From the NCBI GenBank assembly GCA_021018995.1, contig CM037596.1, positions 7,577,501-7,641,500 on the forward strand: a stretch of DNA of 64,000 bases, given 5' to 3'. Source of the stretch: Chloranthus sessilifolius (taxonomy: Eukaryota; Streptophyta; Magnoliopsida; Chloranthales; Chloranthaceae). Positions 33,868-45,947 of this stretch are shown here, piece by piece. The position numbers and the translations under genes were made by a program. The notes under the pieces were generated by a model. The model searched no databases. It had not been told where the DNA came from and saw nothing but the letters and a program-made list of their open reading frames with translations. The stretch's first letter is position 1. Each line of letters begins with the position of its first letter.

Positions 33868-34624
33868 AATGGTAGAAAGATTGGTTAACCAATTTTTTCA
33901 GTTTTGGATTTGGTTTTGGTTTCGATTTTTTAATTATTTATCTTTATTTTTATTTTCAATTTCGGCCACTCAAAACCAAAACTAAACCACTTGCCAATCG
34001 ATCTCGGTTTTTTCAATTTTGGGTTGGTTTCGGTCCAGTTTTACCGGTTTAGCTGGATAATTTTTCGATCCCGAATTGAATGCGAACAATGTGGAAGGAT
34101 TTCTTTCTCTTTTTTATTTCCAAGCCAGCTATTGGGGAAGTCTTGGCGCAATTCAATCATTTTAAGTGAGCTCACATGTCTTACCCACATGATTCATCGA
34201 ATTTTTCAACTTCTTCAGAATTTGACAAATATTTTAAAATTTTCAAACTTTTATGATTGCTATCATATATTTTTTATTTTTTATTATTTATCATAGATCG
34301 GTTGATGCAAATAGATTCTATAATTCCTGTATTTTATTGCTTAAAATTATTATTTTTAAAATTTAAATAAATTTAAATATATTTTAGCAACTAATTTCTA
34401 TCTCTTTTAATTTAGAAGTGTTTCCTTAAACCTTCATAATCATAGTATATTAGTAATCAGTCACTTGGTGTCTTGTTAAGTTACCTAACCTACACTCTCA
34501 AAGTTGGGGAACCGTATTGATTACCTCAATTGGGTGCATTTACCCACAGTTACCAAAATCGATATTTTTTTGCAAAAAAAATTCTTTTAAAATGCACTTG
34601 GTTTTATAAAACGTTAAAAGTACA

Positions 34625-34831
34625 TTTTTTTTTTTTTGATAACCTGGGTATTCGGGTCTCTTTAGAGCATCCGCTTAATCTCAGGAGCACATGCGCACCC
34701 CAAATTCAGCACATGTCGGGTCAGCACGGGATATAAATTCTTAGGGTGGCCTCAAGGAAAAGAGGGGATTCGAACTCAGGTCTCCTGCTTTTGGAAGCAG
34801 GTACCTAGCCAGCTCACCTAACCTCTTGAGG
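34625..34831 (-). mobile_element. tRNA-derived SINE
   Basis: Read on the minus strand, the element starts cctcaagaggttaggtgagc with an A-box-like part (ggtgagctggctagg) and a B box GAGTTCGAATCCCC (plus positions 34764-34777). About 110 bases of body follow, ending in a run of 13 A (plus-strand T run 34625-34637) after ggttatc. These parts in this order are those of plant Pol III-transcribed SINEs. A short tacattt at both ends may be the target duplication. Confidence 0.8.
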
Positions 34832-35230
34832 TTTATACATTTAAAACATATTTTCTATTCCAAAATTTATTTTAAATGAATTATTTTTATAAAACATTCA
34901 AAATACGTTCAAAAAGTATTTTTTATTTTAAAAATTTGTATTTTTAAAAATTTGTGATATTTTAAATGTGTTTCATGCAAATATTTTTTAATATTATTTT
35001 TTTTTTATGCAAAAAGTATTACTTTTCAAATATTTTCATTACAGATTTGGGGGCAATGGTGAGGTCCAAGCAGGTTGAACACGATTTTGAGTTCAATCAA
35101 AGGTCTTCTATTTCCAAGGGCTGCAAATATGAAAGTCGGTTCAAACTGATTGGACCATACCAATGCCTTTTCTCCAAGGGTAGCTTTAATAGAGCCCATG
35201 GAATCTTCCAGGTCAGCTATGCCCAATAGC

Positions 35231-35535
35231 AATGATTGCCTTATATCATTCGATGGAGATTTTCTTTCGCTCCAATTTTCAACATAATTGATCTTGAGAT
35301 TATAGCGCACCTATAAGACGGTCCTTTCTCTATTACACATGACATAGATTCCAAAAACATAGCCCTAAAATCTAATGACACACATCGCGCTTAAACATCA
35401 CTTTAGAGCTATGTTTTAGAGATTTGTATGTGAAATCGAAAAAGGACCGTGTTATATGTATGTCATAATTTGAAGGTTCATTTTGTGAAAGATTCGAGTC
35501 AATGATATCTCTATTGTCTGATTTAGGGTAATTAA
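35231..35535. mobile_element. Foldback MITE family Z, diverged copy
   Basis: Left words cgatggagattttct, cttgagattatagcgcacc and acggtccttt are mirrored on the right by aaaggaccgt, ttatatgtatgtcataat and tgatatctctattgtctga. The centre has two facing cataccctaaa/tagagctatgtttta parts. About 300 bp, no coding capacity. Confidence 0.5.
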
Positions 35536-35609
35536 TTTTGGGCCCTTTTTCCAAATGCTTTCCAATTATTTCCGGGAGTCCCACTTCATAAATATTCAGT
35601 ATTTATCTA

Positions 35610-36260
35610 TCATCTGTGTGGGGCCACTATTTTTTTTCATTGAAAGACTTAGACGTCTTGATGGTCAAAGTCTAGCTGCCATGGATAACGGCTCTCACCG
35701 ACATTTGGTCCCAGGATGTTTGCTTAAATGATCTTATACCAATAAGATCATCTCACAGTACTGTAGACTTATCATCTCACAGTACTGTATCGTGTGGTTG
35801 TGGTGTACGTTCAAGTGCCAATCTATTATTTAAGCATGCCTATAAGTGGAGGTGAATCATCCATTGATGAACTTTAATATAGGCCATTAAAATTAAAAAC
35901 CCACAGTTAATATTAAAGTCTACACATAAGATGCTTTAAACAACCCTAAAATATCATTTTTGGACCTGCTGTGTGTTAAACTATGATCTATCATTTTGAC
36001 GATATTAATTACTCACATCTTAAATTATTCATGGTGCAAGATCATTTAAACACCAACATGGTGTTTAAATGACGGTCACGAGAGTGAGACCCTATTTTTT
36101 AGGGATAATATATGGCTCCTGACCCACATTTAAACACCAAATGGTCAAATAATCTTACACCATTAAACTGTCAGGTTTTATCTCACATCATTGAAGTATG
36201 ATTTATCAGTGTCATGTGGCATACAATTATGATCAACCTAAATTTCCTAAGTACAATCCA
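35610..36260. repeat. Dispersed repeat Y, copy 3
   Basis: Ordered match to 28690-29290, see that entry. It contains a clean palindrome tcatttaaacaccaac with atggtgtttaaatga (about 36049-36071). Non-coding. Confidence 0.5.
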
Positions 36261-36525
36261 TTGTTGGAACATATCCTAGCCAAATGATCATGCTTAAGTC
36301 CATGTAAACCACTTAAAGTGTTGGGGCTTCCGTGATTTCCTTTCCGAGGGACGCACATTTTTTCAAGTGTTGGGTTTACGTCACTCTTTCTATTTATTTT
36401 TTTTAAAATTTTATGTTTGAGGTTCGTTTTAAATATGGTAGACCCGTTAGCATGTCTTGGGCCTCTTCGAATTTCTCTTTATTTGGCATATGATCGTTAC
36501 TAATCGGATACCAAAGAGAGACATT

Positions 36526-37855
36526 TATAGACACCGAAATTTAACCCAAGGCCCGATCGACTCATACTTCGAGAACGGCGCACTCTCGAGTTTCGGAAAG
36601 TACCTCCCAAACCCTTAGAACTTAATTTAATCTTTAAAACAATTTTCAAACCCTTAGGAAGCAACCCTAACCTTTTCAAACCCTTAGAAAGTCTAAAACG
36701 AACTCAGAACTCATTTCAAATCAATCAAAACAATTGATGAAAAAGGAGTGCCAAAGTTTATACAGACAGTTTCCTAACCTAAGGTCTATACCATTGAAAA
36801 GTACAGATTCTCAGCTTTCCAACGAGCCAAGGATTGCCTAATTTTGAGTTGTACATCAAAAGTTATGACGATTTGAAAAACACGAATTTATACAGTAAAT
36901 TGTAAAATCAGATCCTAACTTCTCAAAAAGCTCATTTTTAAAAAATGGTTGATTTGGAAATTGGGGGTTTAACTTGTGGACCATCATCCCAAAGCTTGGG
37001 ATTTATTTCTTTATGACCCATATGCCCCTCCCAACCTTAGGTATCTCCATTTTCCCATTTAGGTTATCACCCTATCATCTACAATTAAAAAAACTCAACT
37101 CTCTTTTCTCCGAACTCTTTAAACCTCAAAAACCTTTGATCTAGGATTACCTAATTTCTAAACCCATTAATGACTTAATCACTCACTAATCCACCCTTTC
37201 TCTATAAATAGAGAATCACCCTCCCCTTGTTTAAGGACTTCTGAAATCCTAAAGCAAAAATTATACAGAAATCTCTTCCCATTTTCAAGCTCTAAACCAT
37301 CCAAGCCTTAGAATCATAGTTGTTCCTACACCATTACTCTTCCATGTCCATCACCCCCAAGCTTTAGAACCTTGGTCATCTATCTCACACCATAATTCTT
37401 AACCCTTTTGTGCTATCGGTAGCTCATCGGAGTCATCATTCACGCGAAGATCCGGCGACAGTGCTACAAGGGCCCGAGAGCTCCGATTCTCCCCTCATTT
37501 TCTCTACCTTCTATATTTGCTTTTCCTCTATTCTGGAATTTAGGTCGTTACGCCGTCGAAGTTTCAGTGTTTGCGGAGAGCCCAATAGGAACGATGTGCC
37601 TTCGGACAAAAGGAAGTGCCTCTCTTTTTTATATTTATTTTTTGTCATAATAGAGACCTCTTACGAGCGGGTCAGTCGGGTGCCTAACACCTTCCCAATT
37701 GATAATCGAAACCCATACCCAAGAGCCTTTGACGTAGGCCGGATTGGAGTCAAATCGAACACTTCAGTACACACGATATTGATTTTGGATATCCTGGGAC
37801 ACCAAAAGCTCCGGGTGGTGACTCCATCGTCGTGACGGATTGTTGAAATCCACGA
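36526..37855 (+). mobile_element. Ty3/gypsy-type LTR-like block
   Basis: It starts near tagacaccgaaatttaaccc, a diverged form of a common plant LTR start. TATAAATAG lies at 37203-37211, a CT/AC-rich leader follows, and near the end are ggtgcctaacaccttccc (about 37678) and gggtggtgactcc (about 37814), phrases I associate with 3' portions of plant gypsy LTRs. No primer site or internal region follows, so it would be a solo or truncated LTR. The open stretch 37410-37835 has no family resemblance. Confidence 0.45.
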
Positions 37856-38217
37856 TTGCACATTTCCACATAAGAGATCTTGAGATGATAGCGCACTTAT
37901 CAAATGGTCAATTGTCGATTCCACATTCCACTCAGCCGTTCGTCCAAATCGATTGTTTAAGATAATCGAGAAAAAGAAAGTAAGTAAAAAAATAGAGAAT
38001 CCAAACAAAGTATGGAAGAAAGGACAACAAGATAAACAAAGTTCTCATAAAATGTCAAATAAAGTAACATTACGTTTTTGAAAAATAATAAATATATATT
38101 TATGAGAATATGATACGTAATAAGATAGCTTCAGGATTTAGATCAAATCTCCACAGAACTATATTAAATAAATATTATAGAATTTGATCGAGTTATCGAG
38201 TCGTCCTGCTATGGTAC

Positions 38218-39971
38218 TGGTGTGAATTTTAATTGTAATGTTTTACTCGCAAGCGTACGAATCAGATTGTATATAGTGGGTGCGGAGTACGAGATCGTTC
38301 CCACGAGGATTATTTTTAAAAGATCTAAAAAGACAAGACAGTAACTCTAAAAATCTACTGAGATTCAACAGTACCCTACAAATATTATGATCTAAGCGGT
38401 TTGATGAGATGACAATTACTGACTACAAACTAAAACTTAACTGATAATTCAAAAGTAAAGGTAAAGATAAAGATACTAAATCCTCGCATCTTTGGTCCGT
38501 TCTTCCCGTAATATAAATCTAAGGATTAAATTATGAGATATATCATTAAAAACAAACATCTTTTATGAAAGATAAATGGTTAAAACCCCGATAGGTTTCA
38601 CGTTGCATCCCTGCAATCAGGACTTAGATGATTTTCATATATAGATCTGGGATCAAGGGCATGACTCGACACACTTGATCTAAGGTTTAAATAAAAATCA
38701 TTCCCAAAGTGGGTGAAAATTCCAACAAGAATACCACCATAGATTTGAAATCAAGGGCATGGCTCGGCACACTTGATTTCATATTAGAGAGTAATTAAGA
38801 TAAACTTACCATTACAGATCCAGGATCCAGGGCATGGCTCGGCACACTCGATCCCGAATCATAATCGTAATTAGATTCACACGATGAAAGCAAAAAGACT
38901 ATATAACAATGATTGGGGTAAAATTACCGTCACAGATCTGAGATCCCGGGCATGACTCGGCACACGCGATCCCAGTTAGTGGCGGGAATTTTATTCGTTC
39001 GTGATAGCACAACGACCATAAAATAAGATCTCATATTTTAATCCTAAATTTATATTATTAAAAGTATATCCCTCGGATGGGAATCATTAGATCCTCATCC
39101 CTATAAATTTAGCCACACATATTGAAATTAAATGACATAAATAAATAAGGAAGGAAAAATAATATCAATTTAATGAACTAAAAATACCTTAAGCTTCAAT
39201 AGAAATTATTTGATCCAAAAGTACGATGATCTTCAAAAACGAAATTAATGCAGGAATTAACTGAACAAAAAAATAATAAACTGAATGAATGAATACTGAA
39301 AAGTTAAAGGAACAAAGCTCTCAAAAAGGAATAATAAAAACTCTCTATCTCTACTTTTACTCTAAAAAATAAAAACTCTCTAAAACTAATCTTAATTAAT
39401 TCTCTCGAAGTGTTTGAGTTGGCTTTAAATAATATTCAAGTCGTGCGAGTTTCCTGGCTCGAAAAGTCAGGGTCGATTGATCGACCTTATAGGGTCGATC
39501 GATCGACCCTCCACAAATCTCTAAAAATTTACTTTAAGAAGTCCTTTTCGTCTCAAATTCCATCATTTTGGTCGATTGATCGACCTTCCCAGATTTTCGT
39601 GAACTCTTGCTCAACGTTACATCAGATACTACCTCGGTATTTTGGCCATAACTTTCTATCCCGAACTTAGATTGAGGTAATTCTTATGTTGTTAGAAAGC
39701 TAACAGCAAGATCTACAACTTTTGTGTTTTGATAATTTCACAATTCGGCCGTCTTGAAGGTCCAAATTGAGCTGGAAGTCATACCAAGTTCTCGATGACC
39801 CAAAGTTGCAGTATTTTGACATTATTTTCAGAATTCTTGGGTTGTTTTCTGCACTTTGCTAGTATTTACCTGAAACACTTTAAATTTAATAATTCTTATC
39901 AGATAGCTTTCGTCGGATAGCTAAATGTAGGTATTTAGGGGTGAAATATCATCATATTTCACTACTCATCA
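38218..39971 (-). mobile_element. Solo LTR, Athila-like gypsy family (TSD GGTAC)
   Basis: 1754 bp from TGGTGTGAATTTT to GTACTCATCA-type end (actactcatca), with GGTAC on both sides (38213-38217 and 39972-39976). The paralogous site at 21486-21492 reads ctatggtacctgc with one GGTAC and no LTR, the pre-insertion state. Such solo LTRs normally arise by recombination between the two LTRs of a full element. It is in the same orientation as elements A and B. Confidence 0.9.
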
Positions 39972-39976
39972 GGTAC

Positions 39977-40115
39977 CAACTCTAATACCATGTAGAATTC
40001 CATGAGCCTAACTTAACCTCACAAAATCAGCTTATAAGGTGAGGATTGCAGCCGGTTTATATATAGCCCAAGGCCATTGACTCAGTGCGATGTGAGGCTA
40101 TTGATCACGCCCTAG
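39977..40115 (-). mobile_element. TRIM-like LTR end, block copy 2
   Basis: Counterpart of 21491-21632: ctaataccatgtagaattcc, gcttataaggtgaggattg, then atatatagcccaaggcc. The solo LTR split its primer-site end from the flanking gctatggtac. Confidence 0.4.
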
Positions 40116-40507
40116 GGGTGTATTTGGTTCGGTTTAATCAGTTTTAGACCAAAACCACAAACCAAATCGCGATCTAATCGGTTTCTAAACTTTCAAACCA
40201 AACCAAACTAAACCATCCAACTGTTCACCCAAACCAACCTGATTCTATTCAGTTTCGGTTAGTTTCAGTTTTCCTGTAAGTTTTACTTGTACATCAAAAT
40301 TTTCCTAATTTCGCAACCTGCTTTACACTTTTACTATTTTCATTTTTTTTGAAGTCGTTTTACTTTTATAATTTATTCACTCTTCTCAAAACAGATAACA
40401 AAAATAAATATATCACATTCTCTAATTAATCAGAGTTTGGATAAAGAAGAATACCTGAAGAAATTAATATATATATATATAATTTACTTACAATCAGTTC
40501 GATTCGG

Positions 40508-41430
40508 CCGGTTTCGACTTGGGAAGGCCCGGAACCGAAACCAAACCGAACTTTTCGGTTTTTCTTTTTATCAAACGAAACCCAAACCGGTACTCATCCA
40601 AACCGGACCAAAACCAAGGGCCACTCTAAATTCTGACCATATATTCTTGAGTACCTCTGTTTGTGCTCATGCATTCTCTGAAAGCACCCACGTTCTAGTC
40701 CCTCGCAATCTATTGGTTGCTTCAGATTGGATGATGGAGATCGTGTTTCACCCTACAAAATAGATCTTAAGATCATTTCCCACTTACCAAACGGTCAATT
40801 TTTTATTCCATGTGTCACTGATTTCTATAAAATGACCCTAAATTTACGATTTAGCGTGACGAGTGTCATATGATTCAACGACCATTGTCTCGGGATTTGT
40901 GAGACATAGAATTAAAAACTGATAGTTTGATAGGTGTGATATGATCCCAAGATCTATTGTTTGGAAGTCGGTTTCGGCCTGAGAAGGCCCAGAACTGAAA
41001 CCAAACCGAACTTTTCGATTTTTCTTTTTATCAAACGAAACCCAAACCGGTACTCATCCAAACCGGACCAATATCGGGGGCCACTGTAAATTCTGACCAT
41101 ATATTCTAGAGTACCTCTGTTTTTGCTCACGCATTCTCTAAAAGCACCCAAGTTCTAGTCCCTTGCAATCTATTGATTGCTTCGGATTGGATGATGGAGA
41201 TCGTGTTTCACCCTGATCATCTACAAAATAGATCTTAAGATCATTTTCCACTTACCAGACAGTCAATTTTTTATTCCATGTGTCACGGATTTCTATAAAA
41301 TGACCCTAAATTCATGATTTAGCGTGATGAGTGTCATTTGATTCAACGACCTTGTTTGGGGATTTGTGCGACATAGAATAAAAAAGTGACCGTTTGATAG
41401 GTGTGATATGATCCCAAGATCTATTGTTTG
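40508..41430. repeat. ~460 bp tandem duplication
   Basis: ggtttcgacttgggaaggcc (about 40510) and its next ~455 bases recur from about 40970 with an offset of 460. The first unit stops inside the right arm of a family Z foldback (at about 40966), so only the second unit has the foldback complete (41172-41482). The two units differ at scattered positions, so the event is not very recent. Confidence 0.8.
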
Positions 41431-41482
41431 AAAGATCGCGGTGAAACATGATCTCCATCATCTATTCTGAAGCAATCAATGA
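41172..41482. mobile_element. Foldback MITE family Z, complete copy in block 2
   Basis: Left attgattgcttcggattgg with gatgatggagatcgtg, right catgatctccatcatctatt with gaagcaatcaatg. Same element as 23790-24099 in block 1, hence older than the block duplication. Confidence 0.7.
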
Positions 41483-41559
41483 TTTTCAAAGTTCAAGGGA
41501 TATGAGACATGGGGGCTTTCAGAGAATGCATTAGCCGCAATAGAGATACCATATATTTA

Positions 41560-42178
41560 TGGAAAATTTGCACTTTCAGCCCTATAATTTTATATATTTG
41601 CAAAAATGTTCCTATAGTTTCAATCTTTGTGCAATAAGCCAGCTCCAAGCCAAGCCGTTTCCACATCAACATTGTGAATGACACACTTCGTAATATATTT
41701 TTTTGTGCTCTTAGCTATATGTGATCAAACATATAAATACTTGTATGTAGTAGAACATAAGAAATAGAGTGCAAAGAGTTGAAGAACTAGTGACAGAAGA
41801 AAAGTCCAAAAAGAAGGTTAATAGAAAGAGTGAGCTTAGAGAGATTGTACAAAGAGAGGTTGATTTCTTTGTGGATAGCAATCAAAACTTCAATTCTTCG
41901 GAACGAGCTTGCGGGTTGTGCAAGTCATCGGTGTTCTTCATAGTGGATTCTCTCGTCACTCCCGTGGATGTAGGCATAACCGAACCATGTAAATCTCGCA
42001 TATGAGTATCTCTACTTGCTATTTACTTTCTTATCTAGTTGTTTACTTTGATTGGTTGCTAGTTGTATAGTTAATAGTTTGTTGGTTATGAAATTACAGT
42101 GTAAGTTCCTACCCAAGGTGTTTCTCTTTGGTGGTTAGCTATCGCAGTGCCAAGGGTATCCCTCGTCGGGTTACAACA
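41560..42178 (+). mobile_element. Copia 5' LTR
   Basis: About 619 bp. The right end, acaaca at 42178, is set by the primer site two bases later. The left end TGGAAAATTTGC at 41560 is inferred because similarity to the duplicated block stops just before it. It contains catataaatacttg (about 41731) as a TATA region and the cccgtggatgtaggcataac phrase near 41960. The 3' partner is outside the window, so its length is not confirmed. Confidence 0.65.
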
Positions 42179-42180
42179 AT

Positions 42181-42192
42181 TGGTATCAAAGC
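42181..42192 (+). other. Primer-binding site (initiator tRNA-Met type)
   Basis: TGGTATCAAAGC, one base off the usual TGGTATCAGAGC, two bases after the LTR end. Confidence 0.8.
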
Positions 42193-42312
42193 CACTTGTC
42201 AGATTAGGGTAGTAAAGCTCTGATTTTAGTGTTGGGCTTGAGTCTTGTGCTATGCACACAAGGTGTTTGTTGAAATCCCTGAGAGAAGCTAGTTTGTTAA
42301 ACAAGCGGATAA

Positions 42313-43180
42313 ATGACATCGACTAGTGGAACAGTTAAAGTTGGGAAGTATGAAAAAGATAAATTCAGTGGGAAGAATGATTTTTCCTATTGAAAAATGC
42401 AAATGAAAAATTTATTAATCTCACAGAAATTGCACAAATCTTTGGCGAGTAAAGAAAAGAAGCACATAGAAATGACCGATGAGGATTGGGAAGAGCTAGA
42501 TCTTGAAGCATGAGCGTCGATCATTCTATGCCTTGAAAGAGATGTTACTTTCTTGGTTGATGGTGAGGTAATGGCTGCAGATGTGTGATCAAAGTCAGAG
42601 GTAAACTTCATGACGAAGACTCTAACAAATCGTACCTATTTGAAGTCCAAATTGTATACTTGCAAGATGGAGGAAGGCACACCAATCCGGGAGTACATCA
42701 ACAAATTTGATAGGTGCATATCAGATTTGAAGGACATTGATGTGAAGGTAGATGATGAGGATCAAACACTTCTACTACTTCTTTAGTTGTCAAAGTCTTA
42801 TGAGAACCTTGTACAAACATTGATGCTTGTGGGTGAAAATCTTACAATGAATGAGACTAGAACTCCACTTCTAGCGGATGATCTTCAAAAGATGGCAACT
42901 AGTGGAATGGCTACTAGTGATAACAAGGAGCAAGCACAAGGGCTATTTGTAAGAGGTAGAACCAATGTGTGAGGAAAAGGCAAGGGAGGAAAATCTAGGT
43001 CAAGTTCTAGACCTCTTGCGAAAAGATCGTGTTTCAAATGCGGTGAGCTTGGGCATTTCAAAGCAAATTCCCCTAACAAAAGAGCAGGATAGAAGAAGAA
43101 TAACAAGAACAACAACAACGGGAAGGTACAAAGCAAGCAAGAGGCTAGTTATGTATCAGAAGAAGGGGCAATGATGAATG
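42313..43180 (+). pseudogene. Copia gag remnant
   Basis: Begins at an ATG at 42313 (MTSTSGTVKVGKYEKDKFSG). It contains the copia gag-polypeptide region (LKSKLYTCKMEEGTPIREYI, CISDLKDIDVKVDDEDQTLL) and a zinc-knuckle-like stretch near 43029 (CFKCGELGHFK). Broken in several places; fossil. Confidence 0.75.
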
Positions 43181-43199
43181 TTACTCCGTCATTGGTGAT

Positions 43200-44209
43200 G
43201 AAGAAATCTTCAATAAGTGGATTCTTGATTTGGGTTGCTCTTACCATATGTGTCATAATAGGAAGTGGTTTACTACCTATAGAAGCATTGATGGTGGAAC
43301 CGTATTGATGGGAAATAATCATTTTTGTAAAACGGCGGGGCTTGATTCAATTAGAATCAAAATGCATGATGGAGTGGTCAAAACTTTGATGGATGTGAGA
43401 CATGTCCCTGATTTATGGAAGAACCTTATTTCTGTTGGTGCTTTGGACTCCGGTGGTTCTTTTGTAGTGATGAAAGGTATTCGTCAAGAAAATCTCTATG
43501 CTCTTTTGGGTATGACGATGACAGTAAGTGCAGCGGTTGGAACAAGTGGAAGTGATGGAGACCCATGTGAGTGCTCTCGGTTATGGCATAGGCGACTTGG
43601 GCACATGTCAGAAAGGGTCTAAATCTATTCGGTAAAGAAGGTTTGTTGAAGAATTTGAAAAAGTCTTGCATGAATTTTTGCGAGCATTGCGTGTATGGTA
43701 AAACATATCGGGTTCAATTCAAATCAAGCAAACAAAGAAGCAGAGGTATATTAGACTATGTGCATACAGATGTTTGGGGTCCGGCTACAGTTACTTCCAA
43801 GGGTGGTTCAAGGTACTTTGTCACATTTGTCGATAATTATTCAAGGTATGCTTGGATTTATTTCTTGAAGCATAAGAATGAGGTATTCGACACGTTCAAG
43901 AAGTGGAAGGCAATGGTTGAGAACATAATGGGCAAGAAATTGAAAACACTGCAATCTGATAATAGTACAAAGTATACAGAGTGTGCTTTCAAGGAGTTTT
44001 GTGATCAGGAAGGTATTGTTCGACACTGGACAATCAGGAAAATATCACAACAGAATGGGGTCGCAGAGAGAATGAATCGTACATTGCAGGAGAAAGCAAT
44101 GTGCATACTATCATATGCTCGTTTGGGCAGAGAATGGTGGGCAAAGTCGGTTGCTATAACTTGCTACATTATCAATCGGTCTCCTCATTCAAAGTTAGAT
44201 GGAGATGTA
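43200..44209 (+). pseudogene. Copia protease to integrase remnant
   Basis: The aspartic protease region (WILDLGCSYHMCHNRKWF, position of the usual DSG/DTG centre) is followed by the GAG-pre-integrase motif LWHRRLGHMS (about 43580) and the integrase core (LDYVHTDVWGPATV, TLQSDNS, NGVAERMNRTL). The solo LTR at 44210 interrupts the integrase region. Fossil, with a small number of breaks. Confidence 0.8.
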
Positions 44210-45947
44210 TGATGTGAATTTTAATTGTGATTTTTACTCGCAAGTGCACGAATCGGATTGTATATAGTGGGTGCGGAGTACGAGATCGTTCCCACGATGA
44301 CTAATTTTGGAAGATCTAAAAAGACAAGTAATTCCAGAAATCTACTAAGATCTAACAGTATTCTACCAGTCTTATGATTTAGGTAGTTTGATGAGATGAT
44401 AATTAATAACTACAAACTAAAACTTAACTGATAATTTAAAAATAAAGATAAAGATGAAGATACTAAATCCTCCCATCTTTGGTCCGTTCTTCCCATAATA
44501 CAAATCTACAGATTAAACTATGAGATATACCATTGAGAACAAATATCTTTTATGGAAGATAAATGGTCAAAAACTTTGATAGGTTCCACGTTGCATCCCT
44601 GCAATCAGGACTTAGATGATTTTCATATACAGATCTGAGATCAAGGGCATGACTCGGCACACTTGATCTCAGGTTCAAATAAAAATCATCCCCAAAGTAG
44701 GTAAAAATTTCAACAATAATACCACCATAGATCTGAAATCAAGGGCATGGCTCGGCACACTCGATTTCAGATTAGGGAGTAATTAAGATAAAATTACCAT
44801 TATAGATCCAAGATCCAGGGCATGGCTCGGCACACTCGATCCCGGATCATAATCATAATTAGAACCACACGATGAAAGCAAAAAGATCATATAACAATGA
44901 TTGGGTAAAATTACCGTCACAGATCTGAGATCTCGGGCATGGGTCGGCACACGCGATCCCGGTTAGTGGCGGGGATTTCATCCGTTCTTGATAGCATAAC
45001 ATGCATAAAATAAGATCTCATATTTTAATCCTAAATTTATATTCTTAAAAGTATATCCCTCGAATGGGAATCATTAGATCCCCATCCTTATGAATTTAGC
45101 CACACATATTACAATTAAATGACATAAATAAATAAGGAAGAGAAAATAATATTAATTTAATGAATTAAAAATACCTCAACTTCAAAAGAAATTACTTTGA
45201 TCCAAAAGTACGATGGTCTTCAGAAACGAGAATAATGCAGGAATAAACTTGAGCAAAAATATAATAAACTGGAGGAATGAGTACTGGAAATTAAAGGAAC
45301 AAAGCTCTAAAAAAGGAATAAATAAAAACTCCCTATTTCTATGTCTAACTATGAAAAAGAAAAGCAAAAAACTAAAACTCTAATCTCCTATCTCCCTAAT
45401 TTCTAATTCTCCCTCGAAGTGGTTGAGTCGCTTTAAATAGATTTCCGATCGCAGAAGTCTCCCCAGCTGCCAATTTAGGGTCGATTAATCGACCCAATAG
45501 GGTCAAAATCAGCTTTAAAGTAGTCAATTCCGTGTCAGACTCTCCTCCTCGATTAATCGACCCTCAGAAATCCATGAATTTCAGCACACTTTTTGTATCA
45601 GATATTGCTTCGGTATGTCAGCCATAACATTCTGTCTCGAACTCGGATTGAGGTGATTCTTACGCCGTTGGAAAGCTGACGAAAAGATCTACAACTTTTG
45701 TGTTTTGACAATTTCATAATTCAGCCATCTTGAAGGTCCACATTTAGCCGCAAGTCGCACCAAGTTCTAAATGACCCAAAGTTACAGTGTTTTGACATTA
45801 TTTTTAGAATTCTTGGGCTGTTTTCCACACTTGGCTTGTATTTACCTGAAACACTTCAAATCTAATAATTCTCATCAGATAGCCTTCATCGGACAGCTAA
45901 ATATAGGTAATTAGGGGTGAAATATTATCATATTTCAGTACTCATCA
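44210..45947 (-). mobile_element. Solo LTR inside copia integrase (TSD ATGTA)
   Basis: 1738 bp, TGATGTGAATTTTAATTG to GTACTCATCA, flanked by ATGTA on both sides (44205-44209 and 45948-45952). Same family and orientation as the LTRs at 38218, 47922, 52310 and 62102. It has GTCGATTAATCGAC-type palindromes at about 45479-45560. Confidence 0.9.

Larger units (their letters stand above)
37883..41555. repeat. Duplicated block, copy 2
   Basis: Matches 21330-24150 in order. It differs by a solo LTR (38218-39971), an extra ~180 bp near 38000-38180, absence of the CACTA MITE, loss of the 22585-23780 section and an internal tandem duplication (40508-41430). The match ends where the copia LTR begins, so the copia element landed in or at the edge of the block. 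Confidence 0.75.

Noticed and set aside
35026-35310. Overlapping frames on both strands near 35 kb
   Set aside because: Short, with no motif; they overlap the start of a foldback element.
37410-37835. A 141-codon + strand open frame
   Set aside because: It lies in an LTR-like block with plant LTR phrases, has no family resemblance and an uneven composition; chance frame.
42181-42192. A tRNA gene near TGGTATCAAAGC
   Set aside because: Only the 12-base primer-site match is present, directly after the copia LTR end; there is no tRNA body.
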